A stretch of DNA of 64,000 nt from Streptomyces sp. NBC_01351 (GTDB lineage Bacteria > Actinomycetota > Actinomycetes > Streptomycetales > Streptomycetaceae): NCBI RefSeq assembly GCF_036237315.1, contig NZ_CP108358.1, positions 150,902 through 214,901 of the forward strand. The letters run 5' to 3'. Both the position numbers and the translations under genes were made by a program. The stretch's first letter is position 1. Every line of letters begins with the position of its first letter. Shown piece after piece: positions 40,971-51,177 of the stretch. Under the pieces are notes generated by a model. That model was given only the letters and a program-made list of their open reading frames with translations, searched no databases and was not told where the DNA came from.

Positions 40971-41468
40971 CTACGCGGCGGCCGACGCGCGGCCGTGCAG
41001 GGTCATCACGCGGCCCAGCGCGGCGAGGGCAGCCGTACAGGCCACCGTGCGCACGACGTTGCCGGAGGTCCAACGGCCGCCGAAGCGGGAGCGGGCCGCC
41101 GAGACGTCGGCCCCGGCCCGTGCGAGCTGGTTGTTGAGGGGGATGTTCACGATCGCCGTGACCAGCAGCGACAGCCCGTACAGCGCGAAGGCCACCCAGC
41201 CCCAGCGCGCGGCGTCGGGGCGGCCGCCGCGCTGCTGCTGTGCTGCCGCGACCCCGGTCGCGAGGAAGGCGCCCAGGAACAGCAGGCCGAACAGGCCGTT
41301 GTCGATGGCCTCGTTCATGTTCCGCATCGCGGTCACGTACGTGTGGTCGTCGCCGCGGCCCAGGCCCGGCATCACCGAGATGTCGAAGGCGAAGTAGAGG
41401 CCGGCCATCAGGCCGGTGCCCACCGTCGCGGCCACCAGGGTCACGGATTGCGTCGTCGTGCTGGTCAC
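40971..41468 (-). CDS. DUF1772 (anthrone-oxygenase-like) membrane protein
   Basis: A 165-residue protein starting at GTG 41468, overlapping the stop of the hemerythrin gene. It has four hydrophobic helices (VTLVAATVGTGLMAGLYFAF, GLFGLLFLGAFLATGVAAA, GWVAFALYGLSLLVTAIV, TVACTAALAALG) and the DUF1772 signature around PGLGRGDDHTYVTAMRNMN and NIPLNNQLA. The family includes anthrone oxygenases of aromatic polyketide pathways and many integral proteins without a known job. Confidence 0.8.
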   Translation of the reverse strand: MTSTTTQSVTLVAATVGTGLMAGLYFAFDISVMPGLGRGDDHTYVTAMRNMNEAIDNGLFGLLFLGAFLATGVAAAQQQRGGRPDAARWGWVAFALYGLSLLVTAIVNIPLNNQLARAGADVSAARSRFGGRWTSGNVVRTVACTAALAALGRVMTLHGRASAAA

Positions 41469-42100
41469 GTCAGGATTCCCTTCAGCGTGCGCTCGTACCG
41501 CCTCTTCAACAGCGTCGCACCGATCAGCCGGACGGGCGGCGGAATGGTCGCGGAGACGTGGGCGACGGAGCGGCGGCTCGCGCCGTCGAACATCCACGGC
41601 TGGAGGTACGTCATCACGCGCATGGGGGCGCTGGAGACGACCTTGCGCTCCTCGGCCAGGTAGGCGCGTTCGCCGAGGCGGTCGAAGACCGGGAAGACGA
41701 TCCGCTCCTCGTCGCGGAGGTGGTCGCGCAGCACGCCTTCGAAGGTCGAGGCGGCGCGGACCAGGTCCTCGCCGCGGCGGTCTATCGCCGTGGACACGGC
41801 CGCCATGGCCGCGTCGAGTTCCTCGTGGTCCTCGTGCAGTTCACGTGCCTGGGCGTCGAAGTCGGCGTCCCTGCGGCGCAGTCCGGGCCACAGGACGTCG
41901 TCCTCGCTGATGTGGTGCCATTCGACGACCTCGCGGAACCTCTGCCACCACTCGGCTCCCGATCCGTTCCACGCGGGGGCGGCGGTGCGCAGCCGGGCCG
42001 CGTCGCGTCGCATCGCCATGTGCATCAGGGCGAAGCCGTGGAAGTGCGGGGGAAGTGATTCCAGTCCGTTTTCGCTGGAGAACGACTTGGGAGTGGGCAC
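41465..42100 (-). CDS. Hemerythrin HHE-domain protein
   Basis: A 211-residue protein with the hemerythrin-like four-helix plan: PPHFHGFALMHMAMRRD, EVVEWHHISEDDVLWP, LHEDHEELDAAM and LRDHLRDEERIVFPVFDRL supply the His and Glu/Asp iron ligands. The last 50 residues (MTYLQPWMFDGASRRSVAHV) are an added tail. Such proteins bind a di-iron centre and respond to oxygen or nitrosative stress. Coupled by overlap to the DUF1772 gene. Confidence 0.88.
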   Translation of the reverse strand: MPTPKSFSSENGLESLPPHFHGFALMHMAMRRDAARLRTAAPAWNGSGAEWWQRFREVVEWHHISEDDVLWPGLRRRDADFDAQARELHEDHEELDAAMAAVSTAIDRRGEDLVRAASTFEGVLRDHLRDEERIVFPVFDRLGERAYLAEERKVVSSAPMRVMTYLQPWMFDGASRRSVAHVSATIPPPVRLIGATLLKRRYERTLKGILT

Positions 42101-42149
42101 GGGAGCCTCCTGCCGGTCGGTCGTGCGTGGTGCGGGGGTGGTGCGGCGG

Positions 42150-42213
42150 TGCGGTGGTTCTGTGGTGCGGTGGTTCTGTGGTGCGGTGGTTCTGTGGTGC
42201 GGTGGTTCTGTGG
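42150..42213. repeat. Four perfect copies of a 16-bp tandem repeat
   Basis: The unit TGCGGTGGTTCTGTGG occurs at 42150, 42166, 42182 and 42198 without mismatch, flanked by partial copies (TGCGGCGG, TGCGCCGG). It lies in the 216-bp gap between the hemerythrin gene and the NmrA-like gene (42101-42316), which shows no gene of its own. Exact identity points to recent slippage. Confidence 0.9.
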
Positions 42214-42316
42214 TGCGCCGGCGCCTCCCCGAAGGCCCTGCGTACCGGGCGGCGGCCGTACCAGAGTCGCCGCCCGGTAAACGGGCACAAGGGGAAGTGC
42301 TCGTGGTGCGCGGTGG

Positions 42317-43135
42317 TCAGACGTTCCAGACGCCGGTCTTCGCCGCCTCCCGGGCGAAGTCCGCGAAGTCCTTGGGCTTGCGGCCCAGGGCCTCCTCCAC
42401 GCCGTGCACCAGGTGCGCGTTGCGGCCGTCGAGGATCATCGTGAAGAGGTCGGCGAACTCCTCCGGGAGGCCGTTCTCGCGCAGGACCGCGCGGTACTCC
42501 TCGTTGGTGACGGAGATGTACTTGATCTCGCGGCCGGTGGCCTTCGACAGCTCGACGGCGACGTCGCTGTAGCTGAGCAGGCGCGGGCCGGACAGCTCGT
42601 AGGTCTTGCCGATGTGCTTGTCGTCGGTCAGCGCGGCCACGACGACGTCCGCGATGTCGTCGGCGTCGACGAAGGCCTCCACGGCGTCACCGGTCGGCAG
42701 GGCGATCTCGCCGGCCAGGACGGGCTCCAGGAAGAAGCTCTCGTTGAAGTTCTGGTTGAACCAGCTGGAGCGGACGATGGTCCAGTCCGCGCCGGAGGCC
42801 TTCAGGTTGTTCTCGCTGACCTCCGCGGCCTCCTCGCCGCGGCCCGACAGCAGCACCAGGCGGCGCGCGCCGTTGGCGACGGCCACCTTGGAGAACTCGG
42901 CAACCTGCTCGGCCGCACCCGGGAAGGCGAGGTCGGGGTAGTAGGTCACGTACACCCGGTCGACGCCCTGCAGCGCCGGCACCCAGGTGGAGGGCTCGTG
43001 CCAGTCGAATGCGGGCTCGCCGCTGCGGGATCCGATGCGGACCTGGCGGCCCTGGGCGGAAAGCTTCTCGGCGACGCGGCGTCCGGTCTTGCCGTGGCCG
43101 CCGATGACGAGGGTGATGTTCGTGTTCTGAGTCAT
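42317..43135 (-). CDS. NmrA-like NAD(P)-binding protein (atypical SDR)
   Basis: A 272-residue protein. ATG 43135 directly precedes NITLVIGGHGKTGRRVAEKL, the Rossmann loop G-G-H-G-K-T-G of the NmrA/atypical SDR-a group. Further marks are VDRVYVTYYPDLAFPG, RRLVLLSGRGEEAAEV and WTIVRSSWFNQNF; there is no YxxxK pair. Such proteins sense the NADP state or reduce quinone-like substrates. It is divergent from the degenerate adenylation gene, with a 322-bp gap (43136-43457) in which I see no gene or clear site. Confidence 0.85.
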   Translation of the reverse strand: MTQNTNITLVIGGHGKTGRRVAEKLSAQGRQVRIGSRSGEPAFDWHEPSTWVPALQGVDRVYVTYYPDLAFPGAAEQVAEFSKVAVANGARRLVLLSGRGEEAAEVSENNLKASGADWTIVRSSWFNQNFNESFFLEPVLAGEIALPTGDAVEAFVDADDIADVVVAALTDDKHIGKTYELSGPRLLSYSDVAVELSKATGREIKYISVTNEEYRAVLRENGLPEEFADLFTMILDGRNAHLVHGVEEALGRKPKDFADFAREAAKTGVWNV

Positions 43136-43457
43136 GAGTACAGTCAATTCCAGTCTCGTGAGACGGGCCATAGCCACAAAGCTCAGTTCCATGTGCGTGC
43201 GTCTACGAGTGGTCGTCTCGGAGCACGACTGGGAAAGTGCGGCTTCGGTATGAGCCCGAGAATCGTAGGCATGCCCAGGGGGCCCCGGCCAGGCCGTCCC
43301 GAGCCATCCTCGACCCCCTCTGGACCCGGCTTCCACCGGCCTTCGAGCGGCTCCCGACATGCGCCTGACCGGTCCTGTACGGCGGGACTTGAGCGGTTCT
43401 CCAACGCCGCCCGACACCATCGGGCTTGGAGTAACGACCCGCCCGCTGGGAGGCCGC

Positions 43458-44450
43458 ATGAACGCCACTCCGGACCATCCGGAGCTCGACCAGTTGTCCG
43501 CCGACCTGGCCGGCCTGCTCGGACGGATCGGGCTCGACCCGGCCGGCGAGTGGCCCGCGGGCCGGGACCGCATCGACGTCCGTTTCGCGGCCGCGGCCGC
43601 CCGCCACCCGGGCCGGATCGCCGCCCAGGACGCGGAGGAGAAGGCGACCTACCTGGAACTCGAGTGGGCCGCGGACGACATCGCGCGCCGCCTGTCGGGG
43701 CGGACCGGCCCCGGCGCGGCCGTAGCCGTGCGCGCACAGCGCTCCTGCATGGCGTCCGCCGCCGTGGTGGGCGCGCTGCGCACCGGGGCGGCGGTGCTGC
43801 CGCTGGAGCCCGGACACAACGCGGGGCTGCAGGAGTTCCTGATGCGCGACGCCGGCGCCGAGATGGTCGTCTCGGACGGTGGACTGCTGCGCGACGAGAT
43901 CCCGGTGGCCAAGGCGGGCCGGTTCGTCATCGCCGTCCGGCCCGAGGTCGCGATGCGCCGCGAGATCCCGCCGTACACGGCCTTCATGGCACTGCCCGTG
44001 GGCGGCGATCCGGGGCGGGCGGTGGCCCTGCGGCCGGTGACCCACCTGGACGTGCTGTCGTGGGTGGACAGTTGCGTCCCGATGCTCGAGACGGGCCCGG
44101 ACGACGTGTGGACGTACTTCCACTCCATGAGCCTGGACCTGGGCATGCGGGAGATGTGGGGGCCGCTGCTGTCGGGCGGGCGGGCCGTCGTCGTGGACCG
44201 CGAGACCTCGTCCGACGCGCGCGGGTTCGTCCGGCTGCTGGCCGAGCAGCAGGTGACGGTGGTGACGCAGCTGCCGTCCGCGTTCGCCCGGCTGACCGCG
44301 GCCGCGCGCGGGAGCAGCCTGCCGGCGCTGCGTCACGTCCTGCTGGCGGACGAGCAGGTGGACTCCGGCGTACTGGCCGACTGGCGGGCCGCCCGGATCG
44401 CGCCGCAGGCCGTCGTACGGGACGTGTCGGGGTCGCCGACCATCCTGTGA
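43458..44450 (+). CDS. Truncated, degenerate adenylation-domain protein
   Basis: A 330-residue protein (ATG behind GGGAGG). It aligns with the large N-terminal subdomain of amino-acid adenylation domains: ATYLELEWAADDIARRL, AVRAQRSCMASAAVVGALRTGAAVLPLEP, THLDVLSW, MSLDLGMREMWGPLLSGGRAVVV and TQLPSAFARL. The P-loop that should precede THLDVLSW is gone (ALPVGGDPGRAVALRPV), and the protein ends before the YGPTE motif, hinge and C-terminal subdomain. It cannot carry out adenylation as a normal enzyme. It may be a decayed remnant or a binding or regulatory derivative. A clean ribosome site, terminator and intact frame argue that it is still expressed. Confidence 0.7.
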   Translation: MNATPDHPELDQLSADLAGLLGRIGLDPAGEWPAGRDRIDVRFAAAAARHPGRIAAQDAEEKATYLELEWAADDIARRLSGRTGPGAAVAVRAQRSCMASAAVVGALRTGAAVLPLEPGHNAGLQEFLMRDAGAEMVVSDGGLLRDEIPVAKAGRFVIAVRPEVAMRREIPPYTAFMALPVGGDPGRAVALRPVTHLDVLSWVDSCVPMLETGPDDVWTYFHSMSLDLGMREMWGPLLSGGRAVVVDRETSSDARGFVRLLAEQQVTVVTQLPSAFARLTAAARGSSLPALRHVLLADEQVDSGVLADWRAARIAPQAVVRDVSGSPTIL

Positions 44451-44460
44451 AGAGCGCCGC

Positions 44461-44510
44461 ACGTGCGAGAGGGCCCCGTCGGACGAACCGACCGGGGCCC
44501 TCTCGCACGT
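44461..44510. terminator. Bidirectional hairpin terminator
   Basis: 18-bp perfect arms (44461-44478 and 44493-44510), with a further inner TCGG/CCGA pairing, lie between the convergent adenylation-like gene (ends 44450) and ketoreductase gene (ends 44529). Confidence 0.9.
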
Positions 44511-44528
44511 ACACGCCCACGAACGCCC

Positions 44529-45335
44529 TCAGTAGTTCCCGAGGCCGCCGCACACGTTGAGCGCCTGGGCGGTGATGGAGGCGGCCAGATCGGTGGTCAG
44601 GTAGCCGACCAACCCCGCCACCTCCGCGGAGGACGAGTAGCGGCCGAGCGGGATCTTGGCCTCGAACTGCTCCTGGATGTACTCCTCGGTGGTGTCCCAC
44701 GCCTGCGCGTACCCGCTGCGCACTCGGGCCGCCATGGGCGTCTCCACGTAGCCGGGGCAGACCGCGTTGACGGTGGTCCCGGTCATCGCGAGCTCCTTCC
44801 CGAGCGACTTGGTGAAGCCGATCACCGCGTGCTTGGAGGCCGAGTAGGGGGCGCCGAGCAACACCCCGTGCTTGCCCGCGGTCGAGGCGATGTTGATGAT
44901 GCGCCCCCAGGGTTCGGCGCCGAGGCCGCCGCTGGTGAGCACCTCGCGGGTCAGCAGGAACACGCTGTTGAGGTTGGTGTCGATGACGTCGTGCCACAGC
45001 TCGTCGGTGATGCCCGCGGTGGCGCCGCCGCCGCTGCGGCCCGCATTGTTGACGAGGATGCTGACGGGCGCTCCGTACGCCGTCACGGTCGCGGCGACCA
45101 GCATCTCCACGGCGGCGCGGTCGCGCACGTCGGCGGCCGCGCCCTCCACGGTGAGCCCTTCGGCCCGCAGGTCCTCCACGGTCTGCTTGACCGCGGACTC
45201 GGTGCGGGCACAGACGAACACCCGGTGGCCGCGGGCGCCCAGATCCCTGGCGACGGCCAGCCCGATGCCGCTGGTGGCCCCGGTCACCAGCGCCACGGGC
45301 CTCTCGGGAGCCTTGCCCATCGCCTTCACCGTCAT
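44529..45335 (-). CDS. ActIII-type polyketide ketoreductase (orphan)
   Basis: A 268-residue SDR. It carries VTGATSGIGLAVARDLG, NNAGRSGGGAT, IINIASTAGKHG and YSASKHAVIGFTKSLGKEL, and ends with GRYSSSAEVAGLVGYLTTD, AASITAQALNVCGGLGNY. That ending is the signature of the C-9 ketoreductases of type II aromatic polyketide clusters (ActIII). No minimal PKS genes (KS-alpha, chain length factor) occur in the window, so it is an orphan. It could serve a pathway elsewhere, or be a remnant of a lost type II PKS cluster together with the DUF1772 protein. Confidence 0.88.
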   Translation of the reverse strand: MTVKAMGKAPERPVALVTGATSGIGLAVARDLGARGHRVFVCARTESAVKQTVEDLRAEGLTVEGAAADVRDRAAVEMLVAATVTAYGAPVSILVNNAGRSGGGATAGITDELWHDVIDTNLNSVFLLTREVLTSGGLGAEPWGRIINIASTAGKHGVLLGAPYSASKHAVIGFTKSLGKELAMTGTTVNAVCPGYVETPMAARVRSGYAQAWDTTEEYIQEQFEAKIPLGRYSSSAEVAGLVGYLTTDLAASITAQALNVCGGLGNY

Positions 45336-45416
45336 CGCAATCCTCCATCGCTCGCCTGGACGCGTCGAGCGTGTCTCAGAACACTCGGGCCACGGCAGAA
45401 GTGGGATGGAGGAACT

Positions 45417-47404
<1,988 letters not shown>

Positions 47405-47447
47405 CCGCCTGACCCCCTGACCTGGAGCTTGGTCGAGGCAGGTCGAG

Positions 47448-47463
47448 CAATATGATCATATTG
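47448..47463. promoter_or_regulatory. Perfect 16-bp operator palindrome in front of the flavoprotein gene
   Basis: CAATATGATCATATTG is a perfect dyad placed four bases before the ATG at 47468. It is very AT-rich in a 72 % GC context. A protein bound there would block ribosome-binding-site transcription or the promoter of this leaderless-looking gene. The type resembles MarR/GntR operators; no such regulator is adjacent. Confidence 0.7.
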
Positions 47464-47467
47464 CCCC

Positions 47468-48013
47468 ATGCCCACAAGGACCCTCTACTTGCTCTGCTCC
47501 GCCGCCCCGCCCGTCTTCGACGTGGCCCACGTGGTCGAGGACGCCCAGTCCCGCGGCTGGGACGTCTGCCTCGGGCTCACCCCGACCGCCGCGCACTGGC
47601 TGTCCGGAAACCTCGACGGACTGGCCGCCCTGACCGGGCACCCGGTGCGCTGGCAGTACAAGCTCCCCGGGGAGCCCGACGTATGGCCCTCGGCCGACGC
47701 CCTGCTCTTCGCCCCGGCCACCTTCAACTCGGTCAACGCCTGGGCCCTCGGCCTGACCGACCGGTTCGTCGTGGGCGTCGCCGCCGAGGCCGTCGGCAAG
47801 GGCACCCCCGTCGTCGCCATGCCCTGCACGAACTCCGCCCTCGCCGCGCACCCCCAGTTCGACCAGTCCCTGAGCGTCCTGCGCACCGCGGGCGTCGACC
47901 TCCTCTACGGCGAGGCCGGTTTCACCCCGGGCCCGGCCGGCCCCGACGCCCCGCCCCACTTCCCGTGGCCGCTGGCCCTGGACGCCGTGGACCGCACCGC
48001 CGCCCCGGAGTAA
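47468..48013 (+). CDS. Flavoprotein (HFCD/phosphopantothenoylcysteine-decarboxylase-like)
   Basis: A 181-residue protein with the HFCD-type flavoprotein fold: LYLLCSAAPPVFDVAHVVED, WDVCLGLTPTAAHWL, DALLFAPATFNSVNAWALGL, VVAMPCTNSALAAHPQF. The family decarboxylates aminoacyl-cysteines or binds FMN. Stand-alone versions near GntR-type operators are common in Streptomyces and have no known substrate. No good Shine-Dalgarno sits in front of the ATG, so translation may be leaderless. Confidence 0.82.
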   Translation: MPTRTLYLLCSAAPPVFDVAHVVEDAQSRGWDVCLGLTPTAAHWLSGNLDGLAALTGHPVRWQYKLPGEPDVWPSADALLFAPATFNSVNAWALGLTDRFVVGVAAEAVGKGTPVVAMPCTNSALAAHPQFDQSLSVLRTAGVDLLYGEAGFTPGPAGPDAPPHFPWPLALDAVDRTAAPE

Positions 48014-48036
48014 CCGCACCCGGGGCCCCGACTCCG

Positions 48037-48543
48037 CTACTCCCCGGTGACCCCGTCGATCGCCTCGCGCAGCAGATCAGCGTGCCCGTTGTGCCGGGCG
48101 TACTCCTCGATCATGTGGCCCAGGACATAACGCAAGGAATAGCGCTCCTCCCCGAAAGCCCCCACCACATCCAGCGATTCGGCACCCGCCACGATCACCC
48201 GCGACCGCTCGCAGGTGTCTTCCCACACCTTGAACGACTCGGCCGGATCCGCGTCCTCGACGTGGAACTCCGTCCACTCCCCGGCCGCGTTCTTCGGGAA
48301 GTAGCCGCGCACGTCCTCGCCGCCCACGATGTTGCGGAACCACCCGCGCTCGACCTCCGCCAGATGCCGCACGAGCCCCAACAGACTCAGCCCGGACGGC
48401 GCCACCGCCTTCATCCGCAACTGCTCGGCGGTCAGACCCGCGCACTTCATCATCAGCGTGTCCCGCTGCCACTGCAGCAGGCTGGTCAAGGTGGCACGCT
48501 CATCGCCCACCGTAACGGGCCGGGCCCTACCCTCATCGATCAT
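48037..48543 (-). CDS. DinB/DUF664-family protein
   Basis: A 168-residue helical protein: LTSLLQWQRDTLMMKCAGL, LSLLGLVRHLAEVERGWF with a first metal histidine, and YVLGHMIEEYARHNGHADLLRE with two more. This is the DinB-like/DUF664 plan related to mycothiol-dependent enzymes. Its ATG overlaps the stop of the epoxide hydrolase gene, so the two are co-translated; this pairing suggests a detoxification pair for reactive electrophiles. Confidence 0.85.
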   Translation of the reverse strand: MIDEGRARPVTVGDERATLTSLLQWQRDTLMMKCAGLTAEQLRMKAVAPSGLSLLGLVRHLAEVERGWFRNIVGGEDVRGYFPKNAAGEWTEFHVEDADPAESFKVWEDTCERSRVIVAGAESLDVVGAFGEERYSLRYVLGHMIEEYARHNGHADLLREAIDGVTGE

Positions 48544-49730
48544 GATCGAACACTATCCATCCCCAATTCCCTGAAGAACGCCCGCACGTCCTCCACCAGC
48601 AACTCCGGCACCTCCATGGCGGCAAAGTGCCCGCCCCGGTCGTACGAGGTCCAGCGCACGACGGAGTCGGTCCGCGCGGCCACGTGCCGCAGCGGAATGA
48701 AGTTGTCCCGCGGAAAATCGGCCAAGGCCGTGGGCGTCCGCGACACCGACACCGCCTCCCCGGCATACGGAGCATGCGCCCGCTCGTAATAGATCCGCGC
48801 AGCGGACCCCACCGTCCCGGTCAGCCAATACAACATGACATTGGTCAGCATCTGGTCCCGGTCGATCGGGCACCGGGGATCACTCCACTCGGCGAACTTC
48901 TCCCCGATCCAGGCGAGCAGCCCGACCGGCGAATCGTTCAGCCCGTACGCCAGCGTCTGCGGCCGGGTCGCCTGAATGTCGGCATAGCCCTGCCGCTCAC
49001 GCGCCCAGACCCGGTACCGCTCCCAAGAGGCCCAGGTCCGTTCCCTCTCCTCCGGGCTCAACGCGGCCAGCTCCTCCTCCCCCGGCTCGGCGGTGGCCCC
49101 ACCCCCCGGCAGCAAGTTCAGGTGCACCCCGACCACATTCCCCGGCCGCACCCGCCCGAGCTCCCGCGAGACCGCCGCCCCCCAGTCCCCGCCCTGCACC
49201 CCGTACCGGTCATACCCGAGCCGCTCCATCAACGTCCCAAAGGCCCGGGCGACCCGCTTGTACTCCCACCCGACCTCGGTCGTCGGCCCGGACAGGGCAA
49301 AGCCCGGAATGTGCGGCATCACGAGATGAAAGGCATCCGCAGGATCGCCACCATGCGCCCGAGGATCACTCAACGCCCCGGCCACCTTCTGGAACTCCAC
49401 GATGGACCCCGGCCACCCATGGGTCATCAACAGCGGCGTAGCACCGGGCTCGGGCGACCGCACGTGCGCGAAATGCACCCGCGCCCCATCGATCTCCGTC
49501 ACGAACTGCGGCCACTCGTTCAGCCGTTCCTCAGCAGCACGCCAGTCGTATTCCTCGCTCCAATACCGCACGAGCTCCCGCATCTCACCAACCGGAATCC
49601 CGTACTCCCACCCCACCCCCTCCAACCCCTCAACCCACCGCACCCGCCCCAACCGCGCCCGCAGGTCATCCAACTCCCCCTGCGCCACATCAAGCCGAAA
49701 CTCTTCCACCCCAACACCCCTCTCGCTCAC
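48540..49730 (-). CDS. Epoxide hydrolase
   Basis: A 396-residue enzyme with an N-terminal EHN domain (EEFRLDVAQGELDDLRARLGR, YDWRAAEERLNEWPQF) and an alpha/beta-hydrolase core: LLMTHGWPGSIVEF, the nucleophile aspartate in GVQGGDWGAAVSREL, lid tyrosines, and late histidine in RGGHFAAMEVPE. It opens epoxides to diols. The exact start is unsure: GTG 49730 or a GTG seven codons later (VEEFRL). Coupled to the DinB-like gene. Confidence 0.9.
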   Translation of the reverse strand: MSERGVGVEEFRLDVAQGELDDLRARLGRVRWVEGLEGVGWEYGIPVGEMRELVRYWSEEYDWRAAEERLNEWPQFVTEIDGARVHFAHVRSPEPGATPLLMTHGWPGSIVEFQKVAGALSDPRAHGGDPADAFHLVMPHIPGFALSGPTTEVGWEYKRVARAFGTLMERLGYDRYGVQGGDWGAAVSRELGRVRPGNVVGVHLNLLPGGGATAEPGEEELAALSPEERERTWASWERYRVWARERQGYADIQATRPQTLAYGLNDSPVGLLAWIGEKFAEWSDPRCPIDRDQMLTNVMLYWLTGTVGSAARIYYERAHAPYAGEAVSVSRTPTALADFPRDNFIPLRHVAARTDSVVRWTSYDRGGHFAAMEVPELLVEDVRAFFRELGMDSVRS

Positions 49731-49790
49731 ACCCCCAACTCAACCACCCCCTCCGCACGGGCCCTCCCCACCCCGCCCTGCACTTGAGGG

Positions 49791-50002
49791 GCCTCTCCAG
49801 CCCGTCCGGCGCTTGAGGACCGGGATCCGGGGCGGAGCCCCACGCCTCTCCAGCCCGTCCGGCGCTTGAGGACCGGGGTCCGGGGCGGAACCCCACGCCT
49901 CTCCAGCCCGTCCGGCGCTTGAGGACCGGGGTCCGGGGCGGAGCCCCACGCCTCTCCAGCCCGTCCGGCGCTTGAGGACCGGGGTCTGGGGCGGAGCCCC
50001 AG
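49791..50002. repeat. Four tandem copies of a 53-bp element
   Basis: Copies begin at 49791, 49844, 49897 and 49950, exactly 53 bp apart, each reading GCCTCTCCAGCCCGTCCGGC, then GCTTGAGGACCGGG, then a short palindrome GGGGCGGAGCCCC. Only one or two bases differ between copies. The unit is like an abundant dispersed Streptomyces intergenic element, here amplified as an array between the epoxide hydrolase and TetR genes. A related piece (CTGGGGCGGAGCCCCAG) is found inside tap near 57.61 kb. Beyond it to 50096 lies a (CACCGG)n tract and no gene. Confidence 0.9.
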
Positions 50003-50096
50003 AAACGGAGAAAGGGCGGGGCGGGGACCAGCTCCGCGCAGCGGCACCCCCACCACCCGCAGCACCCGCACCCGCACCGGCACCGGCACCGGCACC

Positions 50097-50170
50097 GTTA
50101 ACGGCGTTAACGCCCCCAGCCACCCCACACCCCACCCAGGGCCACCGTTAACGCCGTTAACGCCGTTAAC
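50097..50170. repeat. GTTAAC 9-bp iterons, array A
   Basis: GTTAAC at 50097, 50106, 50147, 50156 and 50165, each followed by GCC or GGC to give a 9-bp period. The last copy supplies the TAA stop of the TetR gene. Confidence 0.9.
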
Positions 50171-50966
50171 GCCCGCCCTCCCCACCCACTCGCCGAGCAA
50201 CAAGCAACCCAAGCCCATCCAAGATCCGCTCAAGCCCGAACTCCAACGCCTGCCCGTACCCCCCCTGCTCCGCCGCCGAGGCCACCGCCGCCCCCAGCGC
50301 AGGAAACTCCGCCCCCCGCACCCGCATGACCTCCCCCAACATCACCGCAAGCTCCGCATCGGCCCCCACAGCGGCACTCCCACCCCCACCCGCCTCCCCG
50401 TCCCCACCCACAGGCCGGCCACCCGCCCGCTCCTGCTCCGCAATCCCCCGCACATGCCCGGCCAGCAACACCACCGCATCCATCGCCTCGGCCCCGCTCA
50501 ACCCGCACCCGTCCAGCGCGGCGAGCGCCCGTTCCATCCACCCCAACTCCCGCGGCCCCATCACCCGCACCCCGACCGTCGCCTCCAGCAGCCACGGATG
50601 CCGCCGGAACCCCGCATACAAATCCCGCGCCCAAACCCCCAGCCGCTCGCGCCACGCACCCCCCACCACGCCGGCCCCAGCCCCACCAACCGCCTCCGGC
50701 GGTACCGGCAACGCCGCCTCCACCATCAGCGCAACCAACTCCGCCTTCCCCGGCACGTACCGGTACAGCGCCATCTTCGTGACCGCCAACTCACCGGCCA
50801 CCCGCTGCATCGACACCGCACCGAGTCCCTCCGCATCGGCGATCCCGATCCCCGCCAGAGCGATCCCGTCGAGCGTGAGCCCCCGCTTCGGCCCCCGCGC
50901 GGGCTTGGCCGGCGGCTGCGGCCCCCACAGCAACCTCATCGCCGCGCCCCACTGCTCATCCGCCAT
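50166..50966 (-). CDS. TetR-family regulator
   Basis: A 266-residue regulator. ATG 50966 has AAGGGG nine bases upstream. The HTH is LDGIALAGIGIADAEGLGAV, SMQRVAGELAVTKMALYRYV, followed by a long C-terminal domain of the tetracycline-repressor type (WRERLGVWARDLYAGFRRHP, VVLLAGHVRGIAEQE). It is divergent from a FAD monooxygenase gene, the usual arrangement in which the TetR protein represses a drug-modifying enzyme. The 211-bp gap contains an AT-rich stretch (ACACTATTGTTTCAGTATCC) that probably holds the promoter and operator. Confidence 0.88.
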   Translation of the reverse strand: MADEQWGAAMRLLWGPQPPAKPARGPKRGLTLDGIALAGIGIADAEGLGAVSMQRVAGELAVTKMALYRYVPGKAELVALMVEAALPVPPEAVGGAGAGVVGGAWRERLGVWARDLYAGFRRHPWLLEATVGVRVMGPRELGWMERALAALDGCGLSGAEAMDAVVLLAGHVRGIAEQERAGGRPVGGDGEAGGGGSAAVGADAELAVMLGEVMRVRGAEFPALGAAVASAAEQGGYGQALEFGLERILDGLGLLVARRVGGEGGR

Positions 50967-51050
50967 TGGATCCATCCCCTTGCGCTCACACAAAAACTGC
51001 GTCTACCGTACACACTATTGTTTCAGTATCCACCGGACACAATTAACGGC

Positions 51051-51153
51051 GTTAACGCCCGGGGGCACCCACCCCCCACACCCACCCACCGACCCACCAC
51101 CCACCCACCACACCCCCACCCCCAAAACCGTTAACGGCGTTAACGCCGTTAAC
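51051..51153. repeat. GTTAAC iterons, arrays B and C, in the TetR/monooxygenase control region
   Basis: GTTAAC at 51051 (with a near copy ATTAAC at 51042), then at 51130, 51139 and 51148. The last three form the palindromic triple GTTAACGGC-GTTAACGCC-GTTAAC. They lie 25 bases before the monooxygenase start. Confidence 0.9.
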
Positions 51154-51177
51154 GCCCCACCCCCTCAGGAGCCCCAA

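Noticed and set aside
44529..45335. Ketoreductase as a member of the prodiginine-like cluster
   Set aside because: It is of the ActIII aromatic polyketide type, 20 kb away and separated by the RiPP cluster and by terminators; FabG at 14.9 kb already supplies the reduction.
49791..50002. 53-bp tandem array as a CRISPR
   Set aside because: The whole 53-bp unit repeats with no variable spacer between copies.
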